Origin: 34-65-8 sp963529855
Lineage (GTDB): Bacteria; Pseudomonadota; Alphaproteobacteria; Sphingomonadales; Sphingomonadaceae
Length of the DNA: 64,000 nt
Direction: 5' to 3'
Assembly: GCA_963529855.1 (NCBI GenBank)
Contig: CAURZK010000002.1
Span: 540,856 to 604,855, forward strand
The position numbers and the translations under genes are program-made. Under the pieces are notes generated by a model that had not been told where the DNA came from, did no database searches, and saw only the letters and a list, made by a program, of their open reading frames with translations. Shown here piece after piece: positions 52,984 to 60,766 of the stretch (the first letter of the stretch is position 1; the number at the start of each line of letters is the position of its first letter).

Positions 52984-52994
52984 TTGTAAGACAA
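52984..52994. promoter_or_regulatory. TTGT-AAG-ACAA inverted repeat upstream of the cytoplasmic GH43 gene
   Basis: TTGTAAGACAA has the same geometry as the TTAT-N3-ATAA copies and matches the common FCD-GntR pattern. It lies 52 bp upstream of the GH43 start at 53047. Confidence 0.5.
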
Positions 52995-53046
52995 ATATGA
53001 TTATTAACTCTTCTCAAGCTCGCCCCTCCTTGGCTATCGAGAGCCC

Positions 53047-54441
53047 ATGACCGCGAATCGCACTTTCACGCTCGCCCACGCAAGCGACGGGGCCGCTACC
53101 GAATTGACCGTCGAACTCGGCGGCAAGTCCCGTTCCTACCGCATTCGGGATGGCAAGCATGCCGCATATCGCGCGTTTTTCCACGCGCTGGCCAAGGACT
53201 TCGGCACGCGGCCGCCCCATGCTTATGCCGGACCGCCCGAAACCGACGCGCAGCCCGACTGGCAGCCGTTGATTGTCGAGAACCTGAGCGCGCAGACCAC
53301 CGCCGGGTATGGCGACCCCGCCGTGCTCAAGACGGACAACGGATATATCCTCGTCGCCACTTCCAATGATTCACCCGACGCATTTCCGATTTTGCGCTCG
53401 GACGATCTGCTGAACTGGGAACATGCCGGGTTTGTCTTTCCGGAAGGGCAGACTCCGACCTGGGCGGCAAGCGGCCGGGGCAAGGCCGACTTCTGGGCAC
53501 CTGAAATGGCCCATGTCGGCGACGAATACTGGCTGGTCTACACCGCGCGCCAGCATGACAATTCACTGGCGATCGGTCTGGCGAAAAGCGACAATCCGCT
53601 GGGCCCCTGGCGCGATCTGGGCCACCCTTTGCTGGCCGGGCATGCGGTCGATACTACCCAGGGCGCGGCGCCCCAGAACCCGCCATCCCTGAGCGGCGGG
53701 GTGATCGATTCCCACATCTTCATCGACGCCGATGGTACCCGTTATCTCTTCTGGAAGCGCGACAGCAACGGGATCTGGCCCCGTCCGCTGGCTGCTCTTC
53801 TGCGCCAGCGGCCCGGCCTGATCGAGCAACTGTTCGAGAGCGAGAGCGACCGTCGCACTGCCGCGTTTGCCGCAGCCGTGCAGCCCTGGGCCAACAGCCG
53901 GCGCCCCATGGAGCGGTTCTTCTTCATGCAGCCTTTCATCGAGGCGGTCCTCGACTCCTGGGACCGGGTAAAGGGTGTGTTGGCAACGGCCCCCGAAGCC
54001 GACTGGATCCTGGATGCGATGAGCACGCCGATACACGCCCAGCGCATGTCGGAAGACGGCGAACTGATCGGCACGGACAGCGTGGTTCTGGTCAACGATC
54101 TCGACTGGGAGGGTCACCTGATCGAAGGGCCTTGGGTAACCCGCCAGAACGACCGTTATTGGCTATTTTACGCCGGCAACGATTTCGGCACCCCAGCTTA
54201 CGGTATCGGTGTGGCGGTGGCCGACCATCCCCTGGGCCCATATGTGAAACAGCCGGATCCGCTGATGAAGACCAGCCCCAAATGGTGGGCCCCGGGCCAT
54301 GCTTCGGTCGCACCCGGGCTCGACGGCCAGCCCCAGTTGTTCTTTCACGCGTTCATCCCGAATACGGGCGGTTACAACACGTTCCGTGCACTGCTGACCG
54401 CGCGCCTCAGGTTCGGTGCGGACCGGGTTGAAGTGGGCTGA
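53047..54441 (+). CDS. Cytoplasmic GH43-type glycosidase with an inserted helical segment
   Basis: 464 residues, no signal peptide, so intracellular. After an 80-residue N-terminal extension, the propeller shows the base Asp90 in GYGDPAVL, ADFWAPEM, the third acidic residue Asp221 in GGVIDSHIF and the acid Glu360 in LIEGPWV. Between about residues 243 and 335 there is an insertion with no propeller pattern, rich in helix formers. It probably hydrolyses oligosaccharides delivered by the adjacent ABC importer. GAGAG precedes the ATG. Confidence 0.85.
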   Translation: MTANRTFTLAHASDGAATELTVELGGKSRSYRIRDGKHAAYRAFFHALAKDFGTRPPHAYAGPPETDAQPDWQPLIVENLSAQTTAGYGDPAVLKTDNGYILVATSNDSPDAFPILRSDDLLNWEHAGFVFPEGQTPTWAASGRGKADFWAPEMAHVGDEYWLVYTARQHDNSLAIGLAKSDNPLGPWRDLGHPLLAGHAVDTTQGAAPQNPPSLSGGVIDSHIFIDADGTRYLFWKRDSNGIWPRPLAALLRQRPGLIEQLFESESDRRTAAFAAAVQPWANSRRPMERFFFMQPFIEAVLDSWDRVKGVLATAPEADWILDAMSTPIHAQRMSEDGELIGTDSVVLVNDLDWEGHLIEGPWVTRQNDRYWLFYAGNDFGTPAYGIGVAVADHPLGPYVKQPDPLMKTSPKWWAPGHASVAPGLDGQPQLFFHAFIPNTGGYNTFRALLTARLRFGADRVEVG

Positions 54442-54473
54442 AGCCAAACCCCAGGATTACCGCGCGGCTGCCT

Positions 54474-55232
54474 TTATCTATCCTCGTCGGTATGCTTTCG
54501 CTGTTCGTCGTTGACGCCCGCAGAATTCGCGAGAGCTTTCACGTCGTCAAACCGCCGGGACGCGGCAGGCACCTTGTCCCTGCCGTCGGCAACTTTGCGC
54601 GCCTCCTGCCAGGCGCTCAGCGATCCGAGGCCCGCGGCAAAAGCAATGCGCAGCGCTTCCGCAAAACTGATCACGCCGAGTTTGTTCATGATGTTGGCCC
54701 GGTAAACCTCGACAGTCCGCGCACTGATCCCGAGGTCATATGCGATGGTCTTGTTCGGATAGCCGCAAGCCAGCCCATCCAGCGTCTCGCGTTCACGGGT
54801 AGTGAGCTTGCCGATCTGCGCGTGGGCGACACTGGCCAGCTTGGCCCTGTATTCGCGGTCCTCCAGTGCAGCGAAGGCATTATCGAGCGCCCCCAGCAGC
54901 CTCTCGCGATCGACCGGCTTTTCGAGGAAATCGATCGCGCCCTCCTGCATGGCGCGAACGGCCTGCCCGATGTCACCGTGACCCGTCAGCACGATAACGG
55001 GAAAGTCCAGACCCATGCCAGCCATGGCCTTGTGCACTTCCAGCCCGTCAAGGCCCGGCATTCGCACGTCAAGAATAGCGCATGCCCGACGGGACCGGTC
55101 TGCCCGCGCCAGAAAAGCCTCGCCGCTGTCCCAGCAGGTTACAGAATACCCTGCATGGGACAGCAGGAAATCGAGCGATCGCCGCACGGGAGCATCATCG
55201 TCGATTACATGGACGAGACGTTTCTCAGCCAT
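54474..55232 (-). CDS. fixJ: FixJ-type response regulator
   Basis: 252 residues from the ATG at 55232. Receiver about 1-120 with phospho-acceptor Asp55 in CAILDVRMPG, acidic pair DDD at 11-13 and Lys105 in FLEKPVD. LuxR-type helix-turn-helix about 135-200 (LTTRERETLDGLACGYPNKT, SARTVEVYRANIMNKLG). It carries about 45 extra charged residues after the helix-turn-helix, longer than classical FixJ. It overlaps fixL by 8 nt. Expected to activate fixK-like targets under low oxygen; no fixK is in the window. Confidence 0.88.
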   Translation of the reverse strand: MAEKRLVHVIDDDAPVRRSLDFLLSHAGYSVTCWDSGEAFLARADRSRRACAILDVRMPGLDGLEVHKAMAGMGLDFPVIVLTGHGDIGQAVRAMQEGAIDFLEKPVDRERLLGALDNAFAALEDREYRAKLASVAHAQIGKLTTRERETLDGLACGYPNKTIAYDLGISARTVEVYRANIMNKLGVISFAEALRIAFAAGLGSLSAWQEARKVADGRDKVPAASRRFDDVKALANSAGVNDEQRKHTDEDR

Positions 55233-57075
55233 CGTCGCTGTCCTCCGCCACTGGCAGTGTGAACTGGAACACCGCCCCGCCGCCGGGCGCAAGTTCGTGC
55301 CACAGTCGGCCGGCATGAGCCTCGATAATCGTCCGGCAGATGGCCAGCCCCAGGCCCATTCCACCAGTCGCCGTCCCCGCGAGGGGTTCGAACAGGCGCG
55401 CAATGCGTTCCGGTGCCACTCCGGGGCCATTGTCGCGCACTTCGAAGCGAACCTGCCCGTCTTCCACCGATGCCGAAAGTTCGATCAGTCCGTCCTCCTT
55501 CGGCCCGACTGCAACCACCGCATTGCGCACGAGATTGAAGATGACCTGCTGGATCTGGACGGGGTCCGCCAGAACTACCGGCAACGCTGATGGCACTGAA
55601 ATCCGGATGATCGGTGCCCCCGCCCGGCTACCCGCCGCCCCCAGTTCGCATGCGTGACCGACCAGATCGTCTGCCGCGACGAGAGACTTGGCAGTCTCGC
55701 CACTCGTGATGAATTCGCGCAGCTTGTGCACGATGTCGCCTGCGCGCAGGGCTTCGCCCGCCGCTTCGTTCAGTGCGGCGCGGACGGTGGCAATTTCGGT
55801 GGCGGGACTTTCGAGCAGCGCGGCCGACGCCTGCACGTAATTGACCACCGCCGCTAGCGGTTGATTGAGGTCGTGCGCCAGCGCCGTCGCTATGGTTCCG
55901 ACGGCCGTGACGCGCGAAATCCTGACCAGCTCGGCCTGCAATTCGCGCAGCGCCGATTCCCGCTGCTCGCGCTCGGTGAGATCGCGCAGGAAGCCGGTGA
56001 ACACCTTGGTCCCGTCGCTGAGCGCCTCCCCAACATAGAGTTCGTGGGGGAACGTCGTGCCATCCTTGCGCTTCCCGAGGACGCGGCGCTTGTGACCGAT
56101 AATCCGGCGCTCCCCGGTGCGGTGGTAGCGCATCAGATAGCCATCGTGCCGGGAGGCATCCGGTTCGGGCATCAGCATCGACACGTTTTGCCCGCACGCT
56201 TCTGCGGCCTCGTATCCGAAGAGAGCTTCTGCTGCGGGACTGAACGACTGAATGATGCCGTTCTCGTCGATCATGACCATTGCATCGGGTACGGTTTCGA
56301 TCACCGTACGCATCTGCGCGACGTGCAAGGCCAGTTCCCGTTCACGGGCCATGGCCTCGGTAACGTCGTGGACCACACGTCCATAGCCGACGAGCGCGCC
56401 ATCATCGGCGTAGACCGGGCTGGTCGTGACGTTGGCTGAAAAGATCGTCCCGTCTTTCCGGATCAGCCGGTAATGCCCGGCGCAGACGCCTGCACCCAGA
56501 TCGCCGCCTTGCACATCGCGGGGCTGCTGAAGAAACCACCCATCGCGGCCAAGGACCTCTTCCTCCGCCCAGCCGAAAAGCCGCTCGGCCCCGGCATTCC
56601 AGTGCTGCACGCGGCCGGACGGATCGATCGTGTACACCGCGTGATGTACCGCGCTTTGGACAAGCAGCGCGAATTCGCCCGCCAGGTCATGACAAGCTGC
56701 CTGCACGGCCGCCTTCTCCGGGCCGTTGTCACCAAAAACCGCAGTACCGATGATTTTGCCCGAAGCGTTCCGGCGCGGCAGCATTTTCCAATTGATGCGC
56801 GCGCAGCAGTTTTCGCCGATCTGATAATCCAGTGTCCCGGATGCGACGTGCCCGCCCAACACCGATCGTTCTGCATCGCGCCAGCTTGACGATGTTTCGG
56901 GGAACAGATCGTACTGGGAACGCCCGCTGATCTCGTCCCAGTCCTTGGCGTGTGCCGCAAGCCACCTATCGCTGCAGCCCACATAGCGCATATCTGCATC
57001 GAACAGCGCGACAAGCGCAGGCAGTTCGCGGATGAACTCTAGATCCGACTGGGTATATTGAACAGGGTCGCGCAT
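55225..57075 (-). CDS. fixL: FixL-type oxygen-sensing histidine kinase
   Basis: 616 residues, no membrane span. Three PAS domains (about 10-115, 135-240, 250-370) then a HisKA-like helix with His401 in ALAHDLNQPLAAV and an HATPase domain (NLVRNAVVAV, RDNGPGV, GGMGLGLAICRTIIEAHAG). The third PAS matches rhizobial FixL: His310 in SRHDGYL aligns with the proximal heme ligand and Arg330 in IIGHKRR with the FG-loop arginine that senses bound oxygen. Oxygen sensing is therefore likely; this rests on alignment from memory. Confidence 0.87.
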   Translation of the reverse strand: MRDPVQYTQSDLEFIRELPALVALFDADMRYVGCSDRWLAAHAKDWDEISGRSQYDLFPETSSSWRDAERSVLGGHVASGTLDYQIGENCCARINWKMLPRRNASGKIIGTAVFGDNGPEKAAVQAACHDLAGEFALLVQSAVHHAVYTIDPSGRVQHWNAGAERLFGWAEEEVLGRDGWFLQQPRDVQGGDLGAGVCAGHYRLIRKDGTIFSANVTTSPVYADDGALVGYGRVVHDVTEAMARERELALHVAQMRTVIETVPDAMVMIDENGIIQSFSPAAEALFGYEAAEACGQNVSMLMPEPDASRHDGYLMRYHRTGERRIIGHKRRVLGKRKDGTTFPHELYVGEALSDGTKVFTGFLRDLTEREQRESALRELQAELVRISRVTAVGTIATALAHDLNQPLAAVVNYVQASAALLESPATEIATVRAALNEAAGEALRAGDIVHKLREFITSGETAKSLVAADDLVGHACELGAAGSRAGAPIIRISVPSALPVVLADPVQIQQVIFNLVRNAVVAVGPKEDGLIELSASVEDGQVRFEVRDNGPGVAPERIARLFEPLAGTATGGMGLGLAICRTIIEAHAGRLWHELAPGGGAVFQFTLPVAEDSDDG

Positions 57076-57511
57076 CAGGCACCCATGCCTCGCCTTACGA
57101 CCCTGAATTCAATAGATAAGTTTTCGAATAAGTGCAAGCGGAGTGATCGAGCCCGGGCGCGCTGATATCCGGAACAATACGGATGGGATCAGGCACTTGA
57201 TCGGGCGATAAAGCAATCGTCAGCAAGGAGCTGCGGTGTCGTTTTAGGTCCCAATCCGCAAGGATGACGGATCGTGGTCCGAGATCGTGCGATGAGATGC
57301 TGACCGAGCTTGCGGTGTCCTTTCCTAAACATGGCGTCTTTATGGCGTCACGGGCCAGGAAAGGCGCCGCAAGTTTTTTGCATCGCTGCCATCGCATCCG
57401 GAACATTCCGCATCCCCCGCAACGAACGTCGGGTCCACAAGCAGACGACAGGCTTCGCCAGCTACGCTCAGCGACACGCGATCCCTGGACATGTCTTGCA
57501 GGAGAAGACCC
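57076..57511. other. Intergenic region between fixL and the BON protein
   Basis: 436 nt without a convincing gene. Short frames here lack ribosome sites and family resemblance. TTGATCGGGCGATAA near 57197 recalls an FNR/FixK half-site but does not form the second half. It must hold the promoters of fixLJ and of the BON gene, but I cannot place them. Confidence 0.5.
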
Positions 57512-58162
57512 ATGAAGACTGACAGCCAGCTACAACATGACGTGATCGATGAACTGGACTGGGAGCCCGCAGTCGATCACGCCGATATTGGCGTATCCGT
57601 GGTCGATGGCGTGGTGACCCTGAACGGGTTCGTGAAGAGCTACCCGGAAAAGATCGCTGCCGAACGCGCGGCGAAGCGGGTCGCGGGGGTGCGCGCGATC
57701 GCGGAGGAAATCCGCATCCGCTATCCTTCTGATGCCAAGACTGCGGACCACGAGATCGCCAAGCGAATTCTGGATGTGTTTCACTGGAACGTCATGGTTC
57801 CCGAGGAGCGGATTCAGCTCAAAGTCGAAAAAGGCTGGGTTACGCTGACCGGCGACGTGGAATGGCATTACCAGGCGGACGAGGCGAAACGGGCTGCATC
57901 GCGCATCGGCGGCGTAACCGGTGTCACGAATAGCATCGGGATCAGGAACCGCGCCAACGTTTACGATGTGCGCAAGCGGATCGAGGATGCCTTCAAGCGG
58001 CAGGCGGGACTTGACGCCTCAACCGTCACGATCGTGGCGGACGGTTCCAAGGTGACGCTCGCCGGAACGGTCAGCGGCTGGTACGAACGCCAGGCCGCCG
58101 AACAGGCCGCGTGGGCAGCCCCGGGCGTAACCAGCGTGGAAGACCGGATCCGCATCCGTTGA
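57512..58162 (+). CDS. Protein with three BON domains
   Basis: 216 residues from the ATG at 57512 (GGAG 7 nt upstream). Three BON repeats at about 5-70, 80-145 and 150-216, each with the glycine pattern V-x-V-x-x-G-x-V-x-L-x-G (for example VSVVDGVVTLNGFV, LKVEKGWVTLTGDVEW, IVADGSKVTLAGTVSG). BON domains bind membranes or ligands; proteins of this type rise under osmotic and redox stress. No signal peptide, so cytoplasmic or peripheral. It converges on the universal stress protein. Confidence 0.86.
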   Translation: MKTDSQLQHDVIDELDWEPAVDHADIGVSVVDGVVTLNGFVKSYPEKIAAERAAKRVAGVRAIAEEIRIRYPSDAKTADHEIAKRILDVFHWNVMVPEERIQLKVEKGWVTLTGDVEWHYQADEAKRAASRIGGVTGVTNSIGIRNRANVYDVRKRIEDAFKRQAGLDASTVTIVADGSKVTLAGTVSGWYERQAAEQAAWAAPGVTSVEDRIRIR

Positions 58163-58169
58163 ACTGCTA

Positions 58170-58199
58170 GACCCCGCCGCTTTTCCCGGCGACGGGGTC
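58170..58199. terminator. Hairpin between convergent BON and Usp genes
   Basis: GACCCC (58170-58175) pairs with GGGGTC (58194-58199), continued by GCCG/CGGC with a 3-nt bulge. No U-run follows, so this is a stem-loop that may terminate both convergent transcripts rather than a classical terminator. Confidence 0.4.
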
Positions 58200-58207
58200 C
58201 TGCCCCC

Positions 58208-59008
58208 TCAGTGGGCGAGCAGCATCGGAACTTCGCTTTCGATCAGCAGACTCCGGGTCACCCCGCCGAATACGGCCTCAATCGCCCGGCCCCGCCCGAA
58301 AGCGCCCATTACGATATAGGAAGCGTTCATCTTGCTCGCCTGGGCGAGGATGACATCCGCAATACGATAATCGGTGTTCTGCTCTACCACCACCGAAACC
58401 ACTCCATGGCGCGACAGATAAGTCGCGGCATCCTGCGCCGGCAGACCATCCGGAACCGGATTTACGACGAGAATCGCCACTTCATCCGCCAGCCCCAGCA
58501 AGGGGGTGGCAGCACGCAGCGCAGCGTCAGCCTCGCTCGAACCATCCCACGCCACCAATGCCCTGCCGGCCATGTCGAGACGGTCATAGGCAGGGGGCAC
58601 GGCGAGCACGGGGCGCCGCGCCTTCATCACGACGTTGCCCACAAGCGCCCGCTCGTGGATTACGCTGTGTTTTTCGCCGTGGCTTGTGACAACGATCAGA
58701 TCGGCGAGGTCCGACGCCCGGCGCAGCTCGGCTGCCGGATCTCCGGTGGCATTGAGCATCGTCCACGCCACGTCTTCGACTTCGAGTCGCCTCTTGATGT
58801 CCGCGACATTGCGAGTGTCACGGTCCAGGGCATCATCGAGCACTGCCATCGAGCTATAGCCGGTCCAGGGATCGGACAGGATCGGCGGCATGGTAAACAC
58901 GTCGAGACAATACAAGTGGCCTGAAAGCGAGCGCGTGACCGCAAGAGCGGCCTGCAGCCGGCTTTCCTGACCTTCGTCGTCGTGAACCAATACGAGAATA
59001 TTGCGCAT
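58208..59008 (-). CDS. Universal stress protein with two Usp domains
   Basis: 266 residues, tandem UspA folds (about 1-145 and 147-266). The second domain has the nucleotide-binding loop GAFGRGRAIEAVFGGVTRSLL (about residues 240-260; GAFGRGR and the later Gly/Thr), while the first has a degraded version (TSHGEKHSVIHERALVGNVV). Duplex Usps of this kind respond to low oxygen and stationary phase in several proteobacteria, consistent with nearby fixLJ. Divergent from the frameshifted gene. Confidence 0.9.
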   Translation of the reverse strand: MRNILVLVHDDEGQESRLQAALAVTRSLSGHLYCLDVFTMPPILSDPWTGYSSMAVLDDALDRDTRNVADIKRRLEVEDVAWTMLNATGDPAAELRRASDLADLIVVTSHGEKHSVIHERALVGNVVMKARRPVLAVPPAYDRLDMAGRALVAWDGSSEADAALRAATPLLGLADEVAILVVNPVPDGLPAQDAATYLSRHGVVSVVVEQNTDYRIADVILAQASKMNASYIVMGAFGRGRAIEAVFGGVTRSLLIESEVPMLLAH

Positions 59009-59189
59009 GGTGTGATCTCCCTACCGAACGAAATGAAGGTTCAGCGGGGATCGGACACATCCGGCAGGCGCGCCATCGGGAATGCTACGGAATCGCCGAC
59101 GTCGTGCGAAGGTCATGGGTAGAATTACCGATGCCGCTTGGTCGCGCTGCGGGGCATCTTCGCTGGACCCAGCCAAGCAGGAGGCGACG

Positions 59190-59533
59190 ATGAACGACCC
59201 CCCATCGAGGCACGGCGACATGACTGCACGCGGCGACAACCGGCAGACCCGCCATTGGTGGCTGTGGCTGATATTGGGTACGCGCTCGTTACTGCCGGAG
59301 GTTTCGCCTATGATTGGTTGCAAGGTCGCCAACGCGGGACACCCCCCGGCGCCAGTTCGCCGGATGGCGTGTGGACGACTGCGCCGCAAGGCCCGCAGGT
59401 CCCGGTCGATCTGCCCCGAACCCCGGTCACGGCGGTACCGATCGAAGACCAGGCATCCGAGCAGCCCATCGCAGAACGCGCCAGCCCCGGCACCAGCCCC
59501 AGTCCGAGGCCCAGTCCCCGCCTGTCGGAGTAG
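59190..59533 (+). pseudogene. Small Pro-rich membrane-anchored protein with an apparent frameshift
   Basis: An ATG at 59190 follows a perfect AGGAGG at 59179-59184 and reads 28 codons (to ATA at 59271-59273, RHWWLWLI). The frame then breaks: the -1 frame from GGG at 59276 continues the same membrane helix (GYALVTAGGFAYDWLQGRQR) and a Pro/Ser-rich tail to the TAG at 59531. Joining them needs one extra base at 59274-59275. The product would be about 115 residues with one membrane helix. A real mutation or a sequencing error both fit. Confidence 0.6.
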
Positions 59534-59538
59534 TGCAG

Positions 59539-59889
59539 ATGTCCCACGCACTTATCATCAGCGACAATCTGGCCATCAGCCACGGAATCAGCCGCCGCCT
59601 GGCAGATCATGGATATACCTCGTTCGATCTTGCCTGGTCGCGGCAAAAGGCGCTCGAATGCGCTTTCCGGCGTCTGCCCGACCTGGTGGTTGCAGGCGAC
59701 ACGATCGCTGATGGAACGCCGATCAGTGTCGCACAGGCAATCGCCGAACCGCGCGACCTGCCGGTGCTGGTCGTCACCAGCGATGGCTGCGCCTTTCGCC
59801 GCAGTCAGCTGGCAGGAGCAACCGTCGACGGACCTTTTTCGTTGAGCCAGCTGGATCGCGCGCTTGTCACCCTGGAAGCTGCAGAATGA
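59539..59889 (+). CDS. Degenerate single-domain response regulator
   Basis: 116 residues, the size of a receiver domain and similar in outline to sphingomonad stand-alone receivers (HALIISDNLAISHGISRRL, GYTSFDLAWS, LPVLVVTSDG, GATVDGPFSLSQL). The key residues are gone: the acidic pair is SDN at 8-10, the phospho-acceptor position 53 is Gly (an Asp follows at 54), and the conserved Lys near 98 is Gly. Thr80 remains. It probably does not take part in normal phosphotransfer. GTG at 59533 is an alternative start overlapping the previous stop. Confidence 0.75.
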   Translation: MSHALIISDNLAISHGISRRLADHGYTSFDLAWSRQKALECAFRRLPDLVVAGDTIADGTPISVAQAIAEPRDLPVLVVTSDGCAFRRSQLAGATVDGPFSLSQLDRALVTLEAAE

Positions 59890-59937
59890 CTTTCGCCGGT
59901 CACGTTCCCCATCAGGCGGCGTCAGGTGTGTCGCGGA

Positions 59938-60624
59938 TCACACCGCAGTCCCCACCAGACGCCCTATGCCCGCTGTCAGCGCCATCGCCAGCGCGCCCCA
60001 GAACACCACGCGCGCGACCGGCCTGAACGGCTTTGCCCCGCCTGCCCGGGCACCGATCCAGCCGAGCATTGCGAGAAACAGCAGCGAAGCGGCTGCCTCC
60101 GTCATGATGATTGCGGACAAAGGCGCGAATGCCGCGACGCCGACCGGCAGAATCGCGCCGACGCTGAACGTCCCGGCGGAAGTCATCGCAGCCAGGACCG
60201 GCCGGGCCGACGTCGTCTCCGTAATGGCCAGTTCGTCGCGAGCATGGCTTTTCAGGGCGTCGTGCGCAGTCAGTTCCGTTGCTATCAGGCGTGCGGTCGA
60301 CGGGCTGGCGCCCCGGCTGCGATAGATGGCTTCGAGCTCGGCAAGTTCGGCTTCGGGATCGTCTGCCAGTTCGGCGCGCTCGCGTGCAAGGTCCGATGCT
60401 TCCGTATCCGCCTGCGAGCTGACGGACACGTATTCCCCGGCAGCCATCGACATGGCCCCCGCGACCAGACCGGCGACGCCGGCGACGAGGATATCCGATC
60501 GAGCCGTACCCGCCGCCGCTACGCCCATCACCAGGCTGGCGGTCGATACGATGCCGTCGTTCGCGCCCAGAACTGCTGCTCGCAGCCAGCCAATCCGCTC
60601 GACGAGATGACGTTCGAAATGCAC
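59938..60624 (-). CDS. VIT1/CCC1-family membrane transporter
   Basis: 228 residues with about five membrane segments. The N-terminal LRAAVLGANDGIVSTASLVMGVAAAG segment (start RAAVLGANDGIVST) and AGAMSMAAGEYVSVSSQADTE are family hallmarks, the latter lining the metal path. A cytoplasmic acidic loop (about 75-125, EASDLARERAELADDPEAEL) corresponds to the metal-binding domain. Homologues export or store Fe2+/Mn2+. The putative Fet4-like gene nearby fits metal handling. Confidence 0.9.
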   Translation of the reverse strand: MHFERHLVERIGWLRAAVLGANDGIVSTASLVMGVAAAGTARSDILVAGVAGLVAGAMSMAAGEYVSVSSQADTEASDLARERAELADDPEAELAELEAIYRSRGASPSTARLIATELTAHDALKSHARDELAITETTSARPVLAAMTSAGTFSVGAILPVGVAAFAPLSAIIMTEAAASLLFLAMLGWIGARAGGAKPFRPVARVVFWGALAMALTAGIGRLVGTAV

Positions 60625-60766
60625 CGCCTAGATCGCCATTCCTGCCTGAACCATTCCGCTCTCTCCTCAGCAGCCATTTGTCGAAGGCGAGAGACGAACG
60701 TGACATCCGTAATGGTCCGGAGCAGTATCGCGATCGAAACGGGCAAATCTTGGGAGGGGCTGGCAA

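Noticed and set aside
57197..57211. FNR/FixK-like box TTGATCGGGCGATAA
   Set aside because: Only the first half matches; the second half is wrong in sequence and spacing.
57095..57406. Short minus-strand frame upstream of fixL
   Set aside because: No ribosome site and no recognisable sequence.
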